From Hyperoodon ampullatus (Eukaryota > Chordata > Mammalia > Artiodactyla > Ziphiidae), in contig OX457057.1 of the NCBI GenBank assembly GCA_949752795.1, positions 101,583,513-101,647,512 on the forward strand: a DNA stretch of 64,000 nt. The letters run 5' to 3'. The notes under the pieces were generated by a model. That model saw only the letters and a list, made by a program, of their open reading frames with translations, made no database searches and was not told the DNA's origin. Within the stretch, counting starts at the first letter, position 1; every line of letters starts with the position of its first letter. The position numbers and the translations under genes were made by a program. This document shows positions 51,233 to 61,688 of the stretch, one piece after another.

Positions 51233-52930
51233 CTCTCCAGACTTTTTGAACATGCAGTCCTCTTGTATGGCTGCAGAAAGAGATAAAGAGTCTGATCAAA
51301 AAGGACCAGTTTATTCCCATTGTTTTGTGTGTCATGTGTCATTCCCCATGTCCCCTTCTGTCTCTTCCTAGATAAAGGTCCCTAGGTCTGTTTTTTAATT
51401 TAGGAACTGTGGTGCAGGAGGATAAAGTGACCCAGGCAGCATGTTCCAATCCTGAAGGTCACTGATTTGCTGTGACCCCATCCAAGTCACTTCCTGTCTC
51501 TGCCTCTGGGAGGGAACAGGAAGTGATGAAGATCCTTGAAAACCTGGAGAAAATTTCCACCTCTGCCTCCGTGAGAGTTTGCAGTTAGTGTCCCTGAGGA
51601 CCTACCTGGAAGACAGCCAGCTGGGGGACTGGGCACCCCTCACCAAGGCAGTATCTGGAACCCAGCCAAACATTAGGCTCAGGGTAAGATGGGCATCCCA
51701 GCTGCCTAGAGGCCTTGACTATTTGGCTGAAATAAGGTTACAAAAGATCAAATGTGCTGCCAGATAGACTTGATTGTTCACACAGCTGGGATATTTGCTG
51801 CTCCCCTCCACCCAGTATCCCCCCCTTCCATCCTTGGGTTGAGTAGGGAGCTGGAGGACATAGCCTGTTTGTTTCAGTAACCAGGGCAGAGACCAAGCAG
51901 CCAGCTGGTGGAAGGGGTGAGGGTGTGCAGTTCTGCCCTGACCTTCTGCACACAGCCTGACAAAATGCCAAACCAATAAGCAGGACAGCAGATACCACAG
52001 TCACAGAGGGCACAGGCATGTGGAGCTGGGCACATGGATAAAAACTGTTGCACAATGGAGCTTCAAGCCTTCACAATGAAGAAGCCTCTGATTCTTGTCC
52101 AGGAGGCCGGAAATTGTCTACTTCTGGAGGAAGATACGAAGAGTTTAGAAAGCAAAATAAGGCCTTTCTCTTGGGCAAGCTGTATACAGCTCTGTTTTGT
52201 CAGTGACCCTCACTGTAAGCCTCCCATGGGCCCATTCGGAGCCATAGCAGGTGAGGCATGTGGGGTAGCAGGGGACATGGGCACTGTCCTGGGCTTGAAT
52301 CCAGGGTACCTGGGCAAATAGAGATATCAGGCTTCCATAGCAGAGCCTCAGTTTCTCATCTGTAAACCAGGGACTGAGGTACCTACCTCTCCTGATTGCT
52401 TTGGAGGTTAGAGAATTGGTAAAATTCCTACCCCAGTACCTATCACATGATGGATATTTTATATATTGGTTCTCAGCCTCTGGTTCTTTAAAAAAAAATT
52501 ATTCTCTATATAAAATAAGAAACTTTGGAAGTCATACAAAATATAAAGAAGAAAAAATCAGAATTCCTCCATGTAGATCAATTGTTTTCTTCTAGTCTTT
52601 TTCTGTGCATATAAATATATTAATTATATAATTTTTTTCCAAATTGGGGTAATACTGTATACAGTTTTATATGCTGCATTTTACTTTCTTAATATCTTAA
52701 GCATTTTCTCGTATCATTAAATATTATTCAAAATGTCATTTTAATAGTGTATAATACCCTATCATATGGGTATACCTTAATTAAAACTATTCTGTTTTAT
52801 TCAACATTTTGTGTGCTCTTTTTTTCACAATTATACATATTACAATGGACATTCTTATGCATATATCATGGCATTTGTGTTTATTTTCTTGGAGTAAATT
52901 ACTGGAAGTGGGATAACAGTTTTAAGTTTC

Positions 52931-53125
52931 TTAAATTTATTTTATTGAAGTATAGTTGATTTCCAATGTTGTGTTAATCTCTACTGTACAGCAGAGCGAT
53001 TCCGTTATACATATATATACATTCTTTTCCATATTCTTTTCCATTATGGTTGAATATAGTTCCCTGTGCTATATAGTAGGACCTTGTTTACCCATTCTCT
53101 CTATAATAGTTTGCATCTGCTAATC
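52931..53125 (-). mobile_element. L1 3'-end fragment
   Basis: 'attgaagtatagttgatttc', 'caatgttgtgttaatctcta', 'gaatatagttccctgtgcta': the L1 3' UTR in antisense. Diverged. Confidence 0.8.
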
Positions 53126-53616
53126 CCAACAGTCTTAAGTTCTTGATGCAAATTGTGCCCAGTGCCCTCCAGATAGGTTTCCTTACTATCCTTTCTGCAG
53201 AAGAGGATAGAATTAAAATACCTTGAAGACTCATTAAGTTCAAATGGTGTCATTAGAATGGTACATGTCAACACGTGGAAAATCATCTTGTGTGCAACGT
53301 TAATATTTACTAAGCTGTGTGGGCAAGGCTTAGCCTGACTTCATCTGGGAGCCTCTAGCTGTCTCACTTCTGTGCTACTCGAAGGTGGCTGGGAGAGATA
53401 AGGTAGTCTTCAGTACAAGGGCCCCCAGATGGGAGTAATCTTCTAGCAACAAGGAAACCTGTCAACTCTTGGCACGTGCTGTGTCACACATATTCCTATA
53501 GAATACCTTCCATATAGAAGCAGGATCTATATGAATTCAGATGGGGGGGAGGTAGAAGCAAAGGGCTTTGAGGAATTTAGTTGTTGGTGGCATGTTTCTG
53601 TATTAATAATGGGAAG

Positions 53617-53992
53617 GGACTTCCCTGGTGGCGCAGTGGTTAAGAATCTGCCTGCCAGTGCAGGGGACATGGGTTCGAGCCCTGGTCCGGGAAGATCCCA
53701 CGTGCCGCGGAGGATCCCACATGCCGCGGAGCAACTAAGCCCGTGCACCACAACTACTGAGCCTGTGCTCTAGAGCCTGCGAGCCATAACTACTGAGCCC
53801 GCTACTCAGCCCGCATGCCACAACTACTGAAGCCCGCATTCCTAGAGCCCGTGCTCCGCAACGAGAAGCCACTGCAATGAGAAGCCTGCACACCACGACG
53901 AAGAGTAGCCCCCACTCGCCGCAACTAGAGAAAGCCCACGCATAGCAACGAAGACCCAACGCAGCCATAAATAAATAAATAAATAAATAAGA
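53617..53992 (+). mobile_element. Long CHR-type SINE with TSD and internal duplication
   Basis: About 376 bases from GGGACTTCCCTGGTGGCGCA to an (AAAT)n tail. The TSD AATAATGGGAAG lies at 53605-53616 and 53993-54004. GATCCCAC(G/A)TGCCGCGGAG is present twice in tandem near 53695-53730, and the 'ctactgagcc' block is also repeated. Confidence 0.94.
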
Positions 53993-54529
53993 AATAATGG
54001 GAAGATTTCATACTATTCTAAATTAAATTTGTCTGGCTTATAATAGAGATTGGCAGTTGTCTTATTTGTTTCATTTCTCAACACTCCCTCATATAAACAT
54101 GCTGCATTGCTATATCTTTAAGAAGCCAATTTAATTTATTTTTAGAATCTAAGGATGACCCCCCCATAGATCTATGAAGATCTTGCAATGAAGCTTGAAG
54201 TTACTGGGAGAAAGGAAGTTCCCTAGAGATCAATTAGTTATTTGCTTCATGATCTGTGGGAAAACTTGTACTTTTCCACAAGGAGACTGACAGTGATTTA
54301 AGTCCCTTTAGGGAAGAAAATCTGCCTGACTGGCCTTGGGGAACCATCTCTTACTCCTGACCCAGACTACCCTTTGTGGTAGGAAATAGAAGATAAGTGA
54401 GTCCACTTGTTCAAGAAAAGGGATTTAGACCTGGGTTCTCTATCTCAAGTCCACCCCCAGGGAGACAGTTCTCTCTGCATTCTTGGAGTGGTTCACAAGC
54501 AGGAGAAATTCCATCTGGAGGTCCATTTA

Positions 54530-54765
54530 AAAGAAAAATTATTTTACTGAAGTATAACTGATTTCCAATGTTGTGTGAATTTCTACTGTAGAGCAAAGTG
54601 ATTCAGTTATATATATATATGTATATATACATGTATATATACATATATATGTACATATATGTATGTGTATATATATATATACACATATATATATATACAT
54701 TCTTTTTCATATTCTCTTCCATTATGGTCTATCACAGGATATTGAATATAGTTCCCTGTATGTGC
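54530..54765 (-). mobile_element. L1 3'-end fragment carrying an expanded TA-rich microsatellite
   Basis: 'actgaagtataactgatttc' to 'gaatatagttccctgta'. Its central ATATATAC stretch has expanded to about 95 bases (54608-54702) of TA/TATG/TACA units. Confidence 0.8.
54608..54702. repeat. TA-rich microsatellite
   Basis: Alternating TA with TATG and TACA steps. Largely self-complementary, so able to form a hairpin. Open frames here are artefacts. Confidence 0.93.
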
Positions 54766-56729
54766 ACGTATTTCCGATGCTATCTCTAGTGAGTAACTGT
54801 CAGTCCATAACCTGTTCCCACCTCTCACCCTCTCTAACCACCACCACCACAAGCTGTTTTGTCTTGGGTTCATGGCACTTCCCCCTTTCTCTTCCATAGG
54901 ATATCCCACCTACATCACTACAGGATGATTCTGCTTGCCCTTATTAGTATCTGTATCTACAGCTGCCCATGGGGGATTCTCATCCTTGGAATGGTTAAGC
55001 TTGTCTTTATTTTGGCCACAGTGCTTTTATTTAGATACACCCTTCCACCTTGACTATCTCATTCCTGGGTAACTTTCTCTTCTCTGACCACATCCTGGAC
55101 CCACCAGGTCACAGAAAGCTCCCAGATTCTTGGGCTTGGTTCTTTCCCTAAACGGATAGCTTATTGAATCATCTTGCAATCACACAAAACTTCTGGTTAG
55201 CCTTGGGTTAATGTTTCCCTTGCAGTATCCATATATTTAAAACACTATTGTATTAGGGCTATCTAACCAGTCCTAACTCCTCCCATCAATTTATAATAAC
55301 TTTGGGGAGTGGAGGATGAAGTCTGTCCCCAGTGCTACAACCCCATCCTTAATGTGCTCACTGAAAGGTGTGCTTCTAAGAAGCCAAGGAAATTGGGTCA
55401 AGCTCACTCACCCTACTAACCAGGCTCTGTAGAAACAAAGCATGAGGGTGAGACCAGACGTCTGGTGCTTAGGGAGTCGGGAATATAAGGTTTGGAGAAA
55501 AGCTGCTAAAAGGTCTGAGCACCCAAAATTCCAAGCAGGGGTTCTGCTGCCAGCCAACAATGCTCTAACACCAGTTGGGTGTCCTATAATTCAACTCAGT
55601 TCGGACACTATCTACTCGGAGAGGACATCAGATCTCACAGACTAAGGCTTCAGTCTCACAAGACTGCCCCCGCCACCACTTGAGATGTCCATCACAAGTC
55701 CAGGTTATCATCTGTGCTTCTGACCGGTCACACTATAGATTGGAGGTTTCAATGACCCCCTCTTTGGGTTTGACTAATTTGCTAGAGCAACTCACAGAAC
55801 TCAGAGAAACATTTTACTCACGAGATCATCAGTTTATTAAAAAAGGATATAACTCAGGAACAGCCAGATGGAAGCGATGCATAGGGCAAAGGATGTGGGA
55901 AAGGGCCAGGAGTTTCCACCCTCTCTGAGAGCCACTCTCCCCATATCTCCACCTGTTCACTTCCTCCTTCAGAACTCTGTCTTCATCCTGGATGACTGGC
56001 CTCTCAGTTTCTTTGACCTCCTCGTCTCCAAAGACCTTATTTCCCTCTCTCTACCTTACCACCCTGTCATTATCATAAGTTGTACTACATCTGAAATCTC
56101 AAATTTAAACCCTCTTTTCTCCCAGATTATCTGCTCAAGTACCCTCACTGCCAATGTTTTACTGTTCATAAGCTCTCTCTGAGCTTCACTTCCTACCTTG
56201 ACTGGACTGTATGCTACAGTCCATCAATATAATATCACTCCCTTGCTCTCTTTCACTCAAACTTGCCTCAAAAAACTCCAGTTCTGGATAAATCATAATA
56301 TCTATCTACTCTTTGCCTGCACTAGAGCAGCTAGATGTTGCTGGAGAAATCATTCCACCAGGCTGACTGGTTTCATTTTAAAATCATGATCTCATACATC
56401 AGAATGGCGTTCCATACTGCTGAGTAACCCTATTATGTGTCTCTAGTAAGCTTGGTTTCCTATTCTCCCTTTCTTGTTGCTTTCCCCTCCTACCCGCACT
56501 ACCATCTGTCAGTATATCCTGTTGACTCTACCTTGAAACATATCCTGAATCTTATTTCTTTTCACCATCTTCACCGCTACCACCCTTGGCCAAGCAACCT
56601 TTGTCTCTTGTCCGAGGTCTTCAGTAGCCTCTGAAATGTTCTCCCTGCTTCCAACACTGCTCCCCTCCTCTCCAAATACACAAGTAGAGTCCCCACAGCA
56701 GCCATGACATAAATCATAGCATGTTACTT

Positions 56730-57260
56730 CTCTGCTCAAATCCTCCGATGGCTTTCCAGCTCACTCAGAATAAAAACCAAAGTTCTCCTGGTGGTCTGAA
56801 TGGTGCCCACCATCTGCCGGCTCCTCTCCTCCTCATCTCCCGCACTTCACTGACTCTGCTCCAGGCACACTGACCTCCTTGCAGTTACTCCAATGTGCTC
56901 GGTAAGCACTCACCTCACTTCTTCCCTCTCCCTGCCATCTTTTCCACCCAGGATACCCACGTGGCTCCCTCACCTCCTTCAAGGTTTTGCTCAGTGAGGC
57001 TATTCCTGATCATCGTATTTAAAATTACAACCACCTTGCCTGCCACTCCCTCTTTCCCTGCCTTGCTTTTTCTCCATAGAGCACTTCACATATGATATCA
57101 TTTACCTATTGAGGTTAGTGTGTGCCTCACTGTACTAGAATGTAAGCTCCAGGACTCTTTTTATTTTTGGTCTGTTTTGTTCACTATTTCATCCCTATTG
57201 TCTAGAACACATAGCACGTTCTTAATGATAAACATCCGGTGAATGAATAAATGAATCAAT
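56730..57260 (+). repeat. L2-like 3' region
   Basis: 'gatggctttccagctcactc', 'ctccaggcacactgacctcc', 'tagaatgtaagctccaggac' and a 'gaatgaataaatgaatc' tail follow LINE2. Confidence 0.75.
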
Positions 57261-57454
57261 CTGGAGGAATGGATGGATTGCACATCCCTTAGGCAATCCT
57301 TCCTCAATAAATACTATTTCTCTCCAAGAGGGAATAAAGCAGAGTTCATAGCCCTCAAGGGGCTGACAACCATTGAATGCTTAGTTCGGCAGATACTGTA
57401 TAAATATTATCTCTATAACTTGCAACTACCCTGTGTGAAAACTAGTGTCCATAA

Positions 57455-57620
57455 ATCCCTTCATTCATTTGTTCATTCAACAAATATTTATTGAATGCCT
57501 ACTATGTGCCAGGCATGCGTTCCAGACATTGAGGATATAAAACAGTGAACAAGACAGAAAACGTCCTGCCCACATGGAACTTAAATTCTAAAAGAGAGAG
57601 ACAGGCAGTATATATAAATA
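57455..57620 (+). repeat. Ancient interspersed repeat relic
   Basis: 'caacaaatatttattgaatg', 'cctactatgtgccaggcatg' and 'aaacagtgaacaagacagaa' are a common old mammalian repeat phrase, also seen near 8290 and 11180. I am unsure of the exact family. Confidence 0.5.
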
Positions 57621-57714
57621 AATATCAGATAGTGCTACGGTGTTAAGAAGAAAATAAGACTGGCTAATGGGGGTGAAGAGCAGTTCAGATAAAGGTCGAG
57701 GAAGTGTCCCTGTG

Positions 57715-58020
57715 GAATAGAATAGAAACAGACTCACAGACATAGAAAACAAACATGCTTAACAAAGCGGAAAAAGAGGGGGGGAAGGGATAAATTAGGA
57801 GTATGGAATTAACAGATATAAACTACTATACATAAAATAGATAAGCATCAAGGATTTACCGTATATCACAGGGAACTATATTCAATATCTTGTAATAACC
57901 TATAATAGAAGATAATCTGAAAAAAATATGTATATATATATATAACCGAATCACTTTGCTGTACACCTGAAAACTACCACAATATTGTAAATCAACTACA
58001 CTTCAATTAAAAAAATATTA
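57715..58020 (+). mobile_element. L1 3'-end fragment
   Basis: 'atatcacagggaactatatt', 'aaccgaatcactttgctgta', 'gtaaatcaactacacttcaa' then an A-rich tail: an L1 3' UTR in sense. Confidence 0.8.
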
Positions 58021-58079
58021 TCACCCAATGAGGGACAGAGACATTCATCTAACTTTGGGTGTGATACCCTGAGAAGAAC

Positions 58080-58690
58080 ACAGTGTCATTATTCCGGCCG
58101 GAAATGGATAACTTGAACCTAGTAATGAGAAACATGAGATAAACATAAATGACAAACCTAAAATGAGGAGCATTGTATTATTTTAAAGAAGGATTCTGTA
58201 TTCTTCAAAAATATCAAAGACAAAGAAAGTCTAAGGATCTCTTTCAGATTAACAGAGACTGAAGAGACTGACAATTAAGTGGAATATTTGATTCTAAACT
58301 GGATCTTGTACTGGAAGAGGAAAATATGGTAAGAAAGACATTATTGGATTGACAAATTTGGAATACAGATGGTAGATGAGATAAAAGTATTTTATCAATG
58401 TTAAGTTTCCTGGAATTGATAATTGTATGTATTGTGTCTGTAAAAGAATGTATTTATTCTTAGGACATTCAAATATTAAGGGATAAAGGGGCATGACGTA
58501 TGCGATTTACTTGCAAATGGTCAGATAAAAACGTGTGTGTAATCTATTTGGCTGAGAATGCAAATGTTAAAGCAACAGGGTCAAAATGTTAATAAGTAAA
58601 TCTGAGTAAAGGGTATATGGGTGCTCCTTTTACTATTCTTGCAACTTTTCTATCAGTGTGAAATCATTTTCAAATAAAAAGTTTCCTGGA
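58080..58690 (+). repeat. Old L1M-type 3' region
   Basis: 'agagactgaagagactgaca', 'atttgattctaaactggatc' and 'gtgaaatcatttt' resemble the old L1 3' region seen at 26040-27130. Confidence 0.5.
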
Positions 58691-58759
58691 GTCTAGATTT
58701 GAAAAATCAGTGAGGATTCTCTCTTGTTGATTCAAAGGATTTGCCCACATTCTGCCTCC

Positions 58760-59460
58760 TATTCTTTACTTCAGACCTTCACTCTCATCTGGTTTTCCCA
58801 GTTTTAGAACTGTTGGCTTCTACTTGAATTCTCTTTTTCTTCTGGGTCCCTTGGATTTACTACTTGTTTGGATAGTTTGCCTAGTTTTCGACTCAATTTC
58901 TCTCAAGACACAGCCTTTTGGTCAGCTTCTCCTACTTGGCCTTAAACACTGCAGATCCTGAGTGACTTCTAGTCTACAACACTGAATCTAGGCCCTAGAG
59001 GGATATCACACCCTAGATGACACATTAATGCTTCCAACTGGCAACGGCTCCATCTCCCTCTCCAGCTGTCCCGACTTTGGGAGGAAATAGTTCACATATC
59101 TTCTCCCTTCTCCCCATGTTCCCTGCTTGATTAAACCCTCATCACAGTTTTCTAATTAGCCTCTCTTTGTCCAGTCTTTGCCCACTCCAGCCTGCCATCC
59201 TCCTCACTGCTACCAGTTCTCTTTAAAGCACAGATTCCTTCATATTACCTGTCTGATTAAGCCTCCACTAGCTCTGCATTGCCTTTCAAAATCTGACTTG
59301 GCCTACCTTACTGTTTCCATATTCTGCCATTTCTCTGCTGAACTGTATGCTCCTTCAGGGCACAGACCATACCCTTTTCTTCTTTGTTATCTTTAATTCT
59401 AACACAGTACCTGGCATACAGAAGATACTCAATAGATATTTGCTGAATTGACAAATGAAC
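58760..59460 (+). repeat. L2-like relics
   Basis: 'attagcctctctttgtccag', 'aactgtatgctccttcaggg' and 'atagatatttgctgaattga' follow LINE2 3' sequences. Confidence 0.6.
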
Positions 59461-61019
59461 TCTAGTTACACTAAACTCTGAAACTTCTTTGAGCATACCA
59501 TGTTTAAACATCACCTTCTCTGAAGATCTTCCCTGACTCTGTCATTCAAATCTTAGATATATGTCCCCATGCATTTTTTTCCTCATTAGACTGTACTGTA
59601 AGCTTTCTGAGGGAAAAGATCATGACTTATTCATCTTGCATCTGACTCAGTGTGTAGGAGAGTGCCTGGCATCAAGCAGGCAGAGTTTGTTGGATGGATA
59701 TACAAAAACTAGAGAGAGGAAAATGCTAGATTTTAAGAAGGTCTCAATGTAGTGAGACAGACTGAGGAAATGACCAAAGAACAATGAAAATAGAGATCAA
59801 CAAGTATAAACAAATAAGGTACAAGAAGTAAATGAAGTAGTCAAATGATGATGCAGAACTGAATAACCAGAATCAAGTGGGAGTCAAAGAGGAAAGTCTT
59901 CCTAAAGGCAGATTTTGAGATGTGTTTGAAAAGAGGAAAGGGACATAATGTGGGAGAGTAGGAGCTTAGAGGCCTGTCATGGAGTTGGGTTGAACCGAGG
60001 CATGGTAAGCAATTAATGTTTTGGAAGCCTGCTTTTCAAGCAGGATCTGTTCTACCCCAGAGCTCAAGTTCTGCCTTTTTCCTGGCTCCCCAAGGAGGCA
60101 TGTTCACCAACTCTCCATGTCTTGAGGTTTCCCAGGTCAGTCCATCGTAGGGCTTTATGTTCTCTAAGTTTCTGTGAAAATAAGCAAACAAACCTGCCCT
60201 GTGGGATTGAACACTCTTGCTAACCCTGGTCTTCTAGGGAAATAAAGTTCCTTGTTCCCAATAAAACAGAACTGTTCCCAGTGCTGTTAATCCAGGAGAG
60301 AAACCCAAAGGTAGCATAACCACTTTAGCACATCTTCACAAAAATTATCTCTTCCATCCAAAGAGGTCAAGGATGTATAACGAATGTCTTAGCCACATCT
60401 GCCCTCTCCTTAAAGCGTATATGCAAATAAATACCCATGGTGCTGTACAGCCACTTTCTAGGGCTCAGATCCTTGTCGCCTCCAGCACTTGCGGGATGGA
60501 AAAAAATATACTACCGTCTCCCTACAAATGTCCCACACTTTAGGAATCAGAGCATTTTACACAGCAAGAGGTATACCTGAAGTTTTCCAGAATTTCTTGG
60601 CCCAGGGAGATGGCAACTGTCTTTCTATTAGGATAACCTAGTTTTCACGCAGTGTTTATTTTTCCAGAATGTTGTGTGCCCAACGCATTCCGTTTCCTGA
60701 ATACCCGGTTTTGTTATCTCTTGGTAGAGGAGAGAAAATTATGTATTAGTCCACTGCAGGTTTTGAGGGGGTTGGGTTCAGAGCACAACTATTCTTTCTC
60801 ACTTCCTAATGCAAACCCAGGTTCCCAAGGAGGCAAGGGAAGAGCCCGCTCAGGGGCTCCTACTGCGTGTGGAGGCTTACGGATCCTATACACCCCTGTC
60901 ACGCAGCTAGAACGTCCCTAGATTGCAACGATACATCAAAGCCTAAACTAAGGTAATTCCTCACCAGCAGGGGGCTACCTCGGTAGGCACTGCCTCCCCG
61001 CGCGCTGTCCAATCTCTGG

Positions 61020-61258
61020 GGGTGTCACACTAGGCGGTGGTGATGTCACACTGGCGAGGATGACATTCTAAAGCTGGACCGCCACACCGCCACCAATCAC
61101 CTTTAAATCACCGCGGAGTCGGCCGTGAGGAGGGGGCGGGGAGCCGATCCCAGCACTTGATCCACGCTGGCTCCCCACGGAGGCCCACCCACTCCCCCTC
61201 CCCTCCCCTCCCCTCCCCTCCCCTCCCCTCCCCTCCCACCAGTATTATGACGTCATCC
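61020..61258 (+). promoter_or_regulatory. HIPK1 proximal promoter with a perfect CRE
   Basis: A palindromic cAMP response element TGACGTCA lies at 61248-61255. A near-match TGATGTCA is at 61041-61048 and a CCAAT box at 61093-61097. A CCCTC tandem array sits at 61196-61236. No TATA box is seen. CREB/ATF binding is an inference from the motif. Confidence 0.7.
61196..61236. repeat. (CCCTC)n tandem repeat in the HIPK1 promoter
   Basis: About eight CCCTC units, GGGAG on the minus strand. Such arrays bind SP/KLF/MAZ-type zinc fingers and can fold as G-quadruplexes; both are inferences. Confidence 0.9.
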
Positions 61259-61259
61259 T

Positions 61260-61688
61260 AACCCGCCCGCTCTCCAACACTTCCGCCTCAGTAGGTGTCA
61301 TGGCGCGGGGCTGGGGACTAGTTCCCGCGAGGAGGGGCCGGCCGGATGGGGCGGCCGCTCGGCGCTCAGCTCGTCGAGTCTGGCGACAACGGCGGCTGCG
61401 GAGCCAGGGGCCCGGCGGTGGCCCCGGACGGCAGCGGGAGGCTGAGGCGGGAGCGCGCGGTGCTGAGGCGGCGGCGGCGGCGAGAGGCCGGGCGGCTGAG
61501 CTGGGGGGAGGCTGAGGGGGCTCCCCCCGTGGGACGGGCGCGGGGACGGCTCCGGGAGGCGGGGGCCGGGGCCCGGGCCGGCTCGCGCGGGGGATATGAT
61601 GACCCGGCGGCGGGGCCCCGGATCTCGTCTCCTCCGCCGCCTCCTCACTGCAGCCCCAGCTCGCGGCTGAGAACCAGACACACCGGCG
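61260..61688 (+). other. HIPK1: HIPK1 non-coding exon 1 (5' UTR)
   Basis: HIPK1 is a nuclear serine/threonine kinase that phosphorylates homeodomain factors and p53-pathway partners. Its exon 1 is non-coding in human. Here a CpG-island transcript region ends at a strong donor, CCGGCG|GTGAGT (61688/61689). Position and orientation right of DCLRE1B match HIPK1. The transcription start is guessed from the CRE. An upstream ATG at 61300 opens a 71-codon frame in this leader. No HIPK1 coding sequence is in the window. Confidence 0.65.

Larger units (their letters stand above)
51240..61000. other. Intergenic region between DCLRE1B and HIPK1, no gene seen
   Basis: Made of L1, L2, MIR and SINE relics with unique AT-rich sequence between. 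No frame here shows family motifs, conserved splice structure or a CpG island. Enhancers cannot be excluded by eye. Confidence 0.5.

Noticed and set aside
54598..54909. Tyr/Ile/Met repeat frames on both strands
   Set aside because: Translations of the TA-rich microsatellite.
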